Source of the DNA: G963676655 sp963676655
Lineage (GTDB): Bacteria > Verrucomicrobiota > Lentisphaeria > Victivallales > Victivallaceae
Length of the DNA stretch: 64,000 nt
Assembly: GCA_963676655.2 (NCBI GenBank)
Contig: CAXXKX010000004.1
Span: 496,001-560,000 of the forward strand
Direction: 5' to 3'
In this document: piece by piece, positions 51,456 through 59,607 of the stretch
Layout of the letters: each line of letters starts with the position of its first letter
Position numbering within the stretch: position 1 is the first letter of the stretch
Notes under the pieces: generated by a model
Database searches by the model: none
Told to the model about the DNA's origin: nothing
Seen by the model: the letters and a program-made list of their open reading frames with translations, nothing else
Made by a program: the position numbers and the translations under genes

Positions 51456-54400
51456 TTATTTAATGTGAATCAGGACAAAACTTTTGGCCCGGACTTTGGC
51501 GGTTACTTCACCGGATTTTGAAACCGGATAAGCAACGTCGGTCAAGGCGTTTGCCGCTGTCAGTTTTTTGCCGTTCAAGCCCATCGCGTTAAGCATTAAC
51601 GGCACCTTGATGTCCTTATCCTGTTTTGACAGATTAGCGACGATCAGCAACGCGTCTTTTCCCTTGTGCAGATACATGCTGACTTTGGTCTTTTCGCCAA
51701 GGTCTTTGTAAAAGACATTTTCACCTTTGAAGTAGGGAATCCACTCCGCGGTATTGAATCCGAATTTTTCGTAGGCGGTGCGGATGTTCATCAACTTGCG
51801 GCACATATCGTCCCGTCCGGTAATGCCGTAGCCCCAGATGTAGGTGCCATGGAGCAGGGATATCGCGGTATGCAGCGGCGCCCAGGCATGAGAACTGGCG
51901 CCAAGCAGTTTGCATTCAATGCCCCATGGTTCGCGGCGGAACCGGATCTTACCGGTATTAAGGTTTTCGTAATCTTCATGTTCCCCGGTGTAGTAAATAT
52001 CGGTGAACGACATTACCGGGATTTCTATATTGTATGAAACATGATTAACAATCAAACCCTTAGGGTTATTTTGTTTTACGATCTTATAGAGGCGTTTCAT
52101 GCATTCGCGAACGCCGAAGAACGGCCAGGTCGGATGCAGCTTGCCGGAGGCGTCGGTCCAGCCGCAGCCGTAGGCGTCGTTGGCGGTCCGGTAGACGTGG
52201 CCGCTGCCGTCGGTGTAAAGACCGTCGAAGCCGAGTTTTTCCAGACACCATTTTGCTCCGGCCGCCAGGTAGTCGGCATGACCCGGCGCAGCCATTGAGA
52301 CATACAGCATGTAATGTCCCTGCGGCGGCGGGTACGGCAGCTTGTTGATCGGAATATTGGCCCATTCGGCTCCGAACTGTTTTTCAACGTCAGATGGTCC
52401 GCCGATGGCGGGAAACGCGAAATAAGGCATGGCATGCCAGCCTTGTTCTTTCGCCAGCTTGATTCCGGCCAGAGTCGGCTTGGATACCTTTTCCATCAGG
52501 ATCGGCGGCCAGGCTACTTCGCCGCGGTCGGCGGTATGCCAGTTCCAGGAGAGGTAAATTTTGTTGCCGATGGCTTTTTGAACTTCAAGTCCGGTTCTCT
52601 GTTTTTCATTGACCATAGCCAGAGCGCTGCCGAATTTGCCCGGGACAAATTTACAGCCTATGCTCGGAACGCCGCCGCCGGTGGTCCATGCGTCTGATCC
52701 GTCCGGCCTGAAATTATCGTCCAGGTGATCCAGGATAATTGTTTCCGCGTCGGTTTTAAACGGCGCGGCCGGAGCCGTAAACGCTTTGTCATATCGCGAC
52801 GTTTTTGATATCCGCAGTTCATCAACGCTTATATCACTTTGCGACGGACTGGGAACCAGGCCGCCCATCGCGAGCACTCCTTTACCAACTGCAATATCCT
52901 TGATGATTCCGGCAAAATCTTTCGGTTCAGGTGCTTCCTTAATCAGTTTGCCGTCGATAAACAATCTGATGTTTTTACCATCCCACGTAAAGGCGACATG
53001 ATGGAAACTGTTGAACAGATCAACCGGGGTTGCGGTGATCAGGCGTTTTTTACGGTTCAAATCAAGGTATATCTGGTTGTTGCGGGATACTCGCGCCTGA
53101 ATATAGTTTTTCAATCCTTTCAGGAAAAATAATTCTGAATAAGACTTATTGGCTGATTTGTCACGTTTCAGGTAAAATTCCAGGCAGCCGGAACCCGGAA
53201 CAAGCTTTTGCAGTTCTTTATACGGCATTGTTTCGTGCCTGCTTACCACATTTGGCGCGCCCCACTTGATATAACGGAACGGATTGTGCGGTCCCAGCGG
53301 TTTGACCGGAGTCGGCATGATCCCGACCGTAAATTTTGCCGGTGCGGTAATTTTCAACGGAGTGACAATGTAATTCAAGCGAACCTTGACCTTATCGCCT
53401 TCCGGGGTTACGGTGACCGCGTTTTTGCGGCCGACCGGGGTCCAGTACTGGTCGCTTTCGAAAAACAGGCACACGCCCTGGTCGTAGTTACCCAGCCAGA
53501 TTTTCGGGGTAAACGGCATTGCTGTCGAGGCATTAAGCGGCGAAACATTGCCGCTGGCTCCGTTTGATGTGAAAATGTAGGATGCCAGCTTGCGATCCAG
53601 CGTCATTTCCATTGTCAAATTTTTGATAACACCGGCTTTTTTGTCGGGTGCGATGGTGAAATCATACCGGAAGCAGCCGTCGAACTCAAGTTTTCCGCTT
53701 ACTTCGACTTTCAGGTTATTGAGGCTTTTTGTTCCGGTTGTTATGACTTCGTCCGGATATTTTTTCACGTTTCCGGCTTTGATATTCAATATCTCGGTAC
53801 CGTTTACTTTCAGGCTTGGAGTCGCGGCAAACTGTGACTTCTGCTGATTGATTATCTGTTGCGGAAAAACTTTGCCGTCATAAACGAATTCGCGTCCCCA
53901 GACGGATAAGCCGTTGGCTGTGCTTTTGACCGGGGTCCACGGAACCGGAACCGTGTGGTCGATACCGTATTTATTCTTCCACCACGCGGGTCTGGGATAG
54001 ATATTCAGGTCTGTCCGGGCCGTATCGAGTTTTTTCCCGACTGCATCAAGAATTGTTCCGGTGATCGTGTATTTTCCCGGTGTCAGGTCAGCGGTTTTCA
54101 GTTTTCCCAATCCCACGCCTTTTTTCAGGTCAATTTTCTGGGTTTGCAGAACTTTTTTGCTCGAGGACAGCAGGGACATTTCAGCTTTTTTCGCTTTCGC
54201 GGCATATTTACCGGCGCGTAATTCAAATTTGGCATAACCGTTGTAGGGATAATTATCGGCATTCAGGGTTACGCTGAGGTCGGGAGTGAAGAAAAATAAT
54301 TGACGGAAATATTCATTTTTATCGTCATCGGCCTGGATCCTTATGCAACTGGTACCGGGTTTAAGGAACCCGGTTTTGAATGTTCCGGTGGTCGTGTCGC

Positions 54401-55880
54401 GCAGCGGAAAGTTCAAATCAGCCACTTGCATGGCGTTCTGGTCGAAGCAATAACCTTTCAGATTGATTACCGGAGGGAACGGGCCGCAGAGTTTGAACAG
54501 CATTTGCGGATTGCCGGGAACGAAGTCGGTTATCTTTTCAAATCGCAGGGTCCGTGGCCCGCCGCTGAACATCATTTCGCCAAAGTAAGTGGGATCGCAG
54601 AAATTGACATTGGTAAATGCCCAGCTTCCGGCATAAAAGTAACCGTTGGCGCTGTCGATGACAAAGTTGCCGCGCCAGGTGGTTCCGGCTTGCGGTTTTC
54701 CGCTTTTACCGAGTGCCTTCCATGGGATCAGGACTTCGGCGGTCCAGTAACCGCTTGCGGTTGCAGTTTTGACTTCCCAGTCGGGGTTGAAGGTAACATT
54801 GGCGCGTCCGCCGAATTGGGTCAATGAGTCATATTGAGTTCCGATCGAGTTGAACAGGAACGCGTATATTTTTCGCGGTTCGGGGACAAAACGGATTTCA
54901 AAAGCGTCTTCGGAATAAACCCCTGAATCACGTTTTTTCAGCGATGCTTTAGGCTCGGTGCCGCCTGGAACTATTGCCTTTAGGCCCATGTAAATCCCGT
55001 CGTCATTGTAGGCAATATAAAACTTGGGTTGTTGTTTAATCAATACAGGCTGCCGGTTGAGGACAAAAGCATTGAGTTCCGTCGCATTGTCCCAGAACGC
55101 GTCATCGAGTTTACCGTCAAGAACCGGCTTGCCGGGAACCAGAGGCAGGGTGGTTTTGGGCGCGGTTCCGGCGATGACTTCTTCCGGCACGGTATATATA
55201 AGTGAGTCGATAGAGAATTTATTCAGGATGCCGCGTCCACGACCGGAACCGAGGAATAAAATAAAACTCTTAACCAGTTGCGGCCCGAAAATTCCTTCGT
55301 TCGGCTTGGCGCAAACTTTTCTGCCGTCAACATAGATTGCTACTTCTTTGCCCCAGCGGACCTTTACTTCATACCATTTATTGCCCTTGAACGCGAATCT
55401 TGCTCCGGTGTAAAAGATCATTTTGTTGCGCTGATTGGTGATTCTGAAACAGATATTGCTGAGACATGAATAGAGCTCGGCCCTGATCGCCGACTTTTTA
55501 TCACGGAAATACCAGAAAGCCTGATTGCGCAATGTTGTCTTGTTCTCTTTGGTTCTGGCGGTGGGATCGAAGTCGAAACGGATTTTGCAGGAAATTTCCC
55601 CGGCCCATTGGCTGATAACCGATGACGGCGGAAAAACAACTTGATCCGATTTTATCAGCTGCAGGGCGTTCCCGTCTGCTCCCGGAACTGTCTTGAGATC
55701 CGGACTGGCATAGGTGGATTTTACCTTGTTGCTGCCGTCGGTAATCGTAATTTCTTTGTGCGGCCCTTTTCCTTTCAAGACCACCGTTTCAAAGTCGGCG
55801 GTCATGACCTTTTCCGGTCCGGCGATCGCGGTCAGGCTGGAAATAGACGCTGCGGCCAGGACAAAAAATCTCATTTTCAT
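51456..55880 (-). CDS. Very large secreted multidomain glycoside-hydrolase-like protein (LamG, CBM9-like and DUF6067-like regions)
   Basis: 1474 aa with signal peptide (1-20, ending SLTAIAG). Domains by eye: LamG-like (about 40-230), CBM9-like (PVLDGKLDDAFWDNATEL about 255-440), beta-sandwich linkers (about 450-880), second LamG (about 915-1065), then an alpha/beta barrel with DGLYTDGSGHVYR and DIYYTGEHEDYENL as candidate catalytic strands, and a small C-terminal beta domain. The layout matches DUF6067-type proteins that are abundant in Lentisphaerota and believed to process complex glycans. Activity is not certain. It follows the prepilin and LacI genes on the same strand (about 90 bases, with a terminator between), suggesting reduced read-through. 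Confidence 0.8.
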   Translation of the reverse strand: MKMRFFVLAAASISSLTAIAGPEKVMTADFETVVLKGKGPHKEITITDGSNKVKSTYASPDLKTVPGADGNALQLIKSDQVVFPPSSVISQWAGEISCKIRFDFDPTARTKENKTTLRNQAFWYFRDKKSAIRAELYSCLSNICFRITNQRNKMIFYTGARFAFKGNKWYEVKVRWGKEVAIYVDGRKVCAKPNEGIFGPQLVKSFILFLGSGRGRGILNKFSIDSLIYTVPEEVIAGTAPKTTLPLVPGKPVLDGKLDDAFWDNATELNAFVLNRQPVLIKQQPKFYIAYNDDGIYMGLKAIVPGGTEPKASLKKRDSGVYSEDAFEIRFVPEPRKIYAFLFNSIGTQYDSLTQFGGRANVTFNPDWEVKTATASGYWTAEVLIPWKALGKSGKPQAGTTWRGNFVIDSANGYFYAGSWAFTNVNFCDPTYFGEMMFSGGPRTLRFEKITDFVPGNPQMLFKLCGPFPPVINLKGYCFDQNAMQVADLNFPLRDTTTGTFKTGFLKPGTSCIRIQADDDKNEYFRQLFFFTPDLSVTLNADNYPYNGYAKFELRAGKYAAKAKKAEMSLLSSSKKVLQTQKIDLKKGVGLGKLKTADLTPGKYTITGTILDAVGKKLDTARTDLNIYPRPAWWKNKYGIDHTVPVPWTPVKSTANGLSVWGREFVYDGKVFPQQIINQQKSQFAATPSLKVNGTEILNIKAGNVKKYPDEVITTGTKSLNNLKVEVSGKLEFDGCFRYDFTIAPDKKAGVIKNLTMEMTLDRKLASYIFTSNGASGNVSPLNASTAMPFTPKIWLGNYDQGVCLFFESDQYWTPVGRKNAVTVTPEGDKVKVRLNYIVTPLKITAPAKFTVGIMPTPVKPLGPHNPFRYIKWGAPNVVSRHETMPYKELQKLVPGSGCLEFYLKRDKSANKSYSELFFLKGLKNYIQARVSRNNQIYLDLNRKKRLITATPVDLFNSFHHVAFTWDGKNIRLFIDGKLIKEAPEPKDFAGIIKDIAVGKGVLAMGGLVPSPSQSDISVDELRISKTSRYDKAFTAPAAPFKTDAETIILDHLDDNFRPDGSDAWTTGGGVPSIGCKFVPGKFGSALAMVNEKQRTGLEVQKAIGNKIYLSWNWHTADRGEVAWPPILMEKVSKPTLAGIKLAKEQGWHAMPYFAFPAIGGPSDVEKQFGAEWANIPINKLPYPPPQGHYMLYVSMAAPGHADYLAAGAKWCLEKLGFDGLYTDGSGHVYRTANDAYGCGWTDASGKLHPTWPFFGVRECMKRLYKIVKQNNPKGLIVNHVSYNIEIPVMSFTDIYYTGEHEDYENLNTGKIRFRREPWGIECKLLGASSHAWAPLHTAISLLHGTYIWGYGITGRDDMCRKLMNIRTAYEKFGFNTAEWIPYFKGENVFYKDLGEKTKVSMYLHKGKDALLIVANLSKQDKDIKVPLMLNAMGLNGKKLTAANALTDVAYPVSKSGEVTAKVRAKSFVLIHIK

Positions 55881-55899
55881 GTGTTTACCCCTTCAATTT

Positions 55900-55938
55900 T
55901 TCAAAAAAATAAAAGCGGACAGGCCTTTCTGCCCGCTT
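55900..55938 (-). terminator. Terminator between the prepilin and the 1474-aa gene
   Basis: Stem AAAGCGGGCAG / CCTGTCCGCTTT (55912-55938), followed on the minus strand by TATTTTTTT. It should lower read-through from LacI-prepilin into the large gene, so the large gene may need its own promoter between 55881 and 55911. Confidence 0.75.
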
Positions 55939-55969
55939 TCCTTTACGCTTAAATATTCAAATCAGCTTG

Positions 55970-56764
55970 TTACTGATTGCAATTCCAGAAAAAGTTTGTT
56001 GCGCTGTTCGGATCGGCGAATGGAGGATACATATATGGATTATCACCGGGTGAATACTGTAAACGGTCAATTGTGCATCCAGTCCTTACGCTTTTGGCAT
56101 GGCCGTCAACGTAAGTGACATTTACCGCACCGGAGTGTCTGGCCGTCAGCATTCCCCAGGAACCTGAGGTCGGAAAGAATTCTGGCATGATGTAATATCC
56201 GCGATACGCTCCATTCTCAAGTACGGAACGGTTTGTACTGTCCATGAAAAGGCCGGTTGCTGACTGTGATTTTATTTTTTCCACTTTCGGGTGAGCTGTG
56301 TAAAGCACCCCGGGATCATACAGCCCACCAGTAAAACGACGGTGCATCGCATAGGAAACATACTGCTGGTAGCCACTGGTCGGGTTTTGCTGGATATAAT
56401 CAGCGGTAATTGTATTGTAGAATGCATTCATATGAACGCGGTGTTTATGAGAAGGACACCAGAGTTGTTTCCCTGAAAATCCGGCATGTCTGGCAATCAG
56501 GAAAGGCCAGTAAATTGTGCCTGTTCCATACGGCATATAATATGGTGCCAGAAAGCCGTCATAATCCTGGTTGTACATGCCGGAGGCCAATCCCAGCTGC
56601 TTCATATTGTTCAGGCAGCTGATTGCCCTGGCCTTTTCCCGGGCGGAGTTCAATGCAGGTAGCAGCATGCTTGCCAGGATGGCAATGATGGCGATGACTA
56701 CCAGAAGCTCAATTAGTGTAAAAAAGGCTGAGTTCCGCTTTCCGTTTGTTGTTTTCGGATTCAT
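55970..56764 (-). CDS. Prepilin-type protein with H-x9-DG C-terminal motif (LacI module)
   Basis: 264 aa. Leader MNPKTTNGKRNSAF, then FTLIELLVVIAIIAILASML with Glu at position 5; residue -1 is Phe, so processing is atypical. Conserved LNNMKQLGLASGMYNQDYDGFL and a C-terminal RHSGAVNVTYVDGHA (H-x9-DG). A Trp/Tyr-rich middle is unique to this copy. It lies 13 bases after the LacI gene, so the two form one transcript. Confidence 0.88.
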   Translation of the reverse strand: MNPKTTNGKRNSAFFTLIELLVVIAIIAILASMLLPALNSAREKARAISCLNNMKQLGLASGMYNQDYDGFLAPYYMPYGTGTIYWPFLIARHAGFSGKQLWCPSHKHRVHMNAFYNTITADYIQQNPTSGYQQYVSYAMHRRFTGGLYDPGVLYTAHPKVEKIKSQSATGLFMDSTNRSVLENGAYRGYYIMPEFFPTSGSWGMLTARHSGAVNVTYVDGHAKSVRTGCTIDRLQYSPGDNPYMYPPFADPNSATNFFWNCNQ

Positions 56765-56777
56765 TTTTCTGTTTCCT

Positions 56778-57767
56778 TTATGTTAATGGTTTGACAGAAT
56801 CTCGAATAACTAATTCCGGTTCAATATAAACCCGCTGTTTTTTGAGTTGGGGATTGGCAATGTACTTATCCAGCATTTCCATGGCGGATTCCGCCATTAA
56901 ACGGACTGGCTTCCGGACTGTGGTTAATGGCGGGTTCAGCATTTTTGCAACGTCAAAATCATCGAACCCTACTACCCCGATATCTTCGGGAATGGTTAAT
57001 CCGGCCATTTTCAGTTCTTCATAGAAGCAGACAGCGTACCAGTCGCCGGGAGTGACAATCACTGTCGGTCGATCTTTTAAGGAGAGAAATTGTTCGGTCG
57101 CTTTTTTTATCGCCGGGGGATGGGAATTGATGGTTATTTTTTCTGAATAGACCAACTCCGGGTCATATTCAAGTCCTGCCATTTCATAGAAAAACGGAAC
57201 CTGATACTTGCCGCGACGCAACGAATAATGTTCAACTGATTCGGCATAGTCATCGAAGAAGGCGATGCGTTTGTGTCCGATTGATTTCAAATATTCGAAC
57301 ATTTTCAGCATACCGCAAAAATCATCACAATTAACCAGCGGATATTTACTGATGGAACAATCCCTGTTCAACTGAATGATCGGAATTTTGACATTAATCT
57401 CAGGGACTGCCGATATGCATATGATCCCGATTATTTCATGTTGCCGTAATTCCTGTTCAAGATGGGAGTAATCACAATGCAGGACCCGGATATTTCTCTC
57501 AACCCCGATCAGCTGCATTTCCCGGTATAAATAAAACATGTGACCATGCTGGGGATCGATATTCGATGAAGTCACACACAAATAACATCCCCGGCTGCAT
57601 GAATCTATATAACCGGCCTTTTGCAGCATTGACAAAATATTGCGCTGCCGCGGCGTCTTTGCTTTGCTGTCTCCCCGCATTTGACGGTATACCGTGGAAA
57701 CAGACACGCCGTTTTTTTCGGCTATGTCCTCGATTGAGTAATGCATGACGGGAGAATTATTCAACAT
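56778..57767 (-). CDS. LacI-family transcriptional regulator
   Basis: 329 aa. HTH: YSIEDIAEKNGVSVSTVYRQMRGD at residues 9-32, with the LacI hinge region, then a periplasmic-binding-type ligand domain (RIAFFDDYAESVEHYSLRRGKY, GVVGFDDFDVAKMLNPPLTTVRKP). It likely controls itself and the downstream prepilin and secreted protein. ATG at 57767 is used; M8 at 57746 is an alternative. Confidence 0.92.
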   Translation of the reverse strand: MLNNSPVMHYSIEDIAEKNGVSVSTVYRQMRGDSKAKTPRQRNILSMLQKAGYIDSCSRGCYLCVTSSNIDPQHGHMFYLYREMQLIGVERNIRVLHCDYSHLEQELRQHEIIGIICISAVPEINVKIPIIQLNRDCSISKYPLVNCDDFCGMLKMFEYLKSIGHKRIAFFDDYAESVEHYSLRRGKYQVPFFYEMAGLEYDPELVYSEKITINSHPPAIKKATEQFLSLKDRPTVIVTPGDWYAVCFYEELKMAGLTIPEDIGVVGFDDFDVAKMLNPPLTTVRKPVRLMAESAMEMLDKYIANPQLKKQRVYIEPELVIRDSVKPLT

Positions 57768-57804
57768 TCAGTGACCGGGCCTTTCTTTCATCTTATCTGC
57801 ATTA

Positions 57805-57833
57805 ATTATACTTGATAAATAATAAATTGTCAA
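57805..57833 (-). promoter_or_regulatory. Consensus promoter of the LacI-prepilin operon
   Basis: Minus strand TTGACA (57828-57833), 17-base spacer, TATAAT (57805-57810): perfect consensus, about 38 bases before the ATG. Confidence 0.9.
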
Positions 57834-57838
57834 TGCTT

Positions 57839-57876
57839 TTTCATTTTATTTTCAATTTTTTTCATTTTATTTTCAA
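57839..57876. promoter_or_regulatory. Direct repeat with 21-base period upstream of the LacI promoter
   Basis: TTTCATTTTATTTTCAA occurs at 57839-57855 and 57860-57876, two helical turns apart, immediately upstream of the -35. It may be a regulator site; the surrounding gap (57877-58049) is A/T-rich with no gene. Confidence 0.5.
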
Positions 57877-58049
57877 AAATTGTCTTTTGGGGTTGCAATG
57901 TTCTTTGTCTTTACTAATCATATCGGCAAGTATGGTTAAGTATAAATAAAGCAGTAACTGCTTTTTAAATAAATTATACCATGTTTATTAATAACGCTTT
58001 AAATTGTTTTTTGGGGTGTTGTTCTTTGGGGTGCGTCTGTAAATAAAAA

Positions 58050-58079
58050 AACGGCAGGAAGTGTTTTCTTCCTGCCGTT
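58050..58079 (-). terminator. Terminator of the FAD oxidoreductase gene
   Basis: 12-bp stem AACGGCAGGAAG / CTTCCTGCCGTT with 6-base loop, followed on the minus strand by TTTTTTA. Confidence 0.92.
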
Positions 58080-58122
58080 AAAACGATAGACTTATTTAAT
58101 TTTCATTTTGGCCCCAATACCG

Positions 58123-59454
58123 TTATCCCAGTCCGGCTCCGAATTTGTTCAATTCTTTACGGACTTCACATCCATCGAGTTCACGCGGCAGTTTTTTCGC
58201 CTTAAGAGACATGGTTGCGGCAATTCCGGCCGCCTGTCCGACCGAGCATGCCGGCGGCATAACCCGCATGCTGCTGTGGAGCGCGTGATCGACAGAGATC
58301 GGGCGTCCGCCAACAAGAAGATTATCGACGCCTTTGGCAACAATGCAACCGTATGGAATTTCATACCATTCACCTTCCGGGATGTGGCGAAGATCGGTTC
58401 CGGTGCCGCTCGGGTTGTGAATGTCAACCGGGTAGCGTACTCTGGCAATAGCGTCCGGGAATTTTGTGCAATTTTCAAATGCTTCGAGTCCGATGAATTT
58501 TTCCCCGATGACCCGACGGCTTTCCCGTACCCCGATATGGGTTGCGATTGAATGAATTACCGCGTTCTTGAATTCCGGAACTTTTTCCCGGAAAAGTTTG
58601 ACCAACTGCCTTATCTGTTTTCTGGCAATTATTTCCGCTTCGGACAATTCCAGGCCGTTGATCGCGCTGTGTTTGATCACCCGGGTAGTGTTAAAGTGCA
58701 TGACGGTCGGGTCATTGGTCGCGAACATCAGGATATTTTCGCGCGGACAATCCACCAAGCCGGTTTCCTTTGCTTCCAGATAGGCTTCTGTAAGTCTTTT
58801 ACGAACAGAAACGAGACCTTCCCAATCCTGTACTCCGGAGGTCGATATTTCGACGTTACCCAGCTTGAAACACAGGGTCATCGGCTGACAGAAACCCTCG
58901 GAGTTCCCGAACTCTATTTCACAACCGGCTTTTGCCGCGAGGTCGGCGTCGCCGGAGCAGTCGATGAACATATCCGCGCAGGCCGCGGTCAAACCGGACT
59001 TGGAATAAAGGATTACCGCTTTGATTTTACCGTCTTCTTTGACGCAATCGAAAAAGCTGTGATGGTAGACCGGCTTCACTCCGGCTTCGAGCAGTAAATC
59101 TTCCGCCGCCAGAGCTGCGACATCTTTCGGTACGACCCGGTTGCTGGCTTCCATTGCCTCTCCGTCGCAAGCTATTCCGGGTTGATATGAAACAATCTTT
59201 TCCACCCATTCAAGATATATGCCGCGGTCCAGACTCTTCTTGTCTACATGATTGCACATGAACGGCGAAACTTCCCCGATATTAGCCATGCCGCCGGGGG
59301 CTGAATAGCGTTCGACCAGGACCGTGTCGGCCCCGGAGCGTGCCGCCGCTACCGCCGCGCCCAAACCGCCGGGCCCGCCGCCGATAACGATTACATCAGC
59401 TTCAATTGTGACCGGGATTTCAGTTGGTATCCCGGTGTAGGAGATCGTTTTCAT
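58123..59454 (-). CDS. FAD-dependent oxidoreductase (FAD_oxidored family)
   Basis: 443 aa. Rossmann GGGPGGLGAAVAAARSGADTVLVER (about 25-49), GGMANIGEVSPF, DMFIDCSGDADLAAKAG. The C-terminal RPISVDHALHSSMRVMPPACSVGQAAGIAA is typical of the FAD-dependent family that sits beside sugar-degrading genes in PVC bacteria. No signal peptide. It carries its own AraC box at 59522-59548, so it belongs to the AraC module. Confidence 0.9.
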   Translation of the reverse strand: MKTISYTGIPTEIPVTIEADVIVIGGGPGGLGAAVAAARSGADTVLVERYSAPGGMANIGEVSPFMCNHVDKKSLDRGIYLEWVEKIVSYQPGIACDGEAMEASNRVVPKDVAALAAEDLLLEAGVKPVYHHSFFDCVKEDGKIKAVILYSKSGLTAACADMFIDCSGDADLAAKAGCEIEFGNSEGFCQPMTLCFKLGNVEISTSGVQDWEGLVSVRKRLTEAYLEAKETGLVDCPRENILMFATNDPTVMHFNTTRVIKHSAINGLELSEAEIIARKQIRQLVKLFREKVPEFKNAVIHSIATHIGVRESRRVIGEKFIGLEAFENCTKFPDAIARVRYPVDIHNPSGTGTDLRHIPEGEWYEIPYGCIVAKGVDNLLVGGRPISVDHALHSSMRVMPPACSVGQAAGIAATMSLKAKKLPRELDGCEVRKELNKFGAGLG

Positions 59455-59495
59455 TTTTCCACCTTCAGTTTGATAGTGATTTTTTAAGGTTGTGT

Positions 59496-59548
59496 AATAT
59501 AGCGGGAAAAATAAAGAAAAAATTGAACTATTTGATAATTTTACTGTA
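59496..59548 (-). promoter_or_regulatory. Promoter and AraC-type box of the FAD oxidoreductase gene
   Basis: The 27-base box at 59522-59548 shares 23 of 27 positions with 62631-62657 (both contain ATTGAAC and GATAATTTT). A TATATT -10 is at 59496-59501; the distance from box to -10 (20 bases) is within one base of that at the other site. A class II activator arrangement is likely. Confidence 0.6.
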
Positions 59549-59607
59549 TTTTTTCATAATTTTTGTAAGAAATCACGTTTTTTAGCGTTACATGAAGATC
59601 CGATTTT

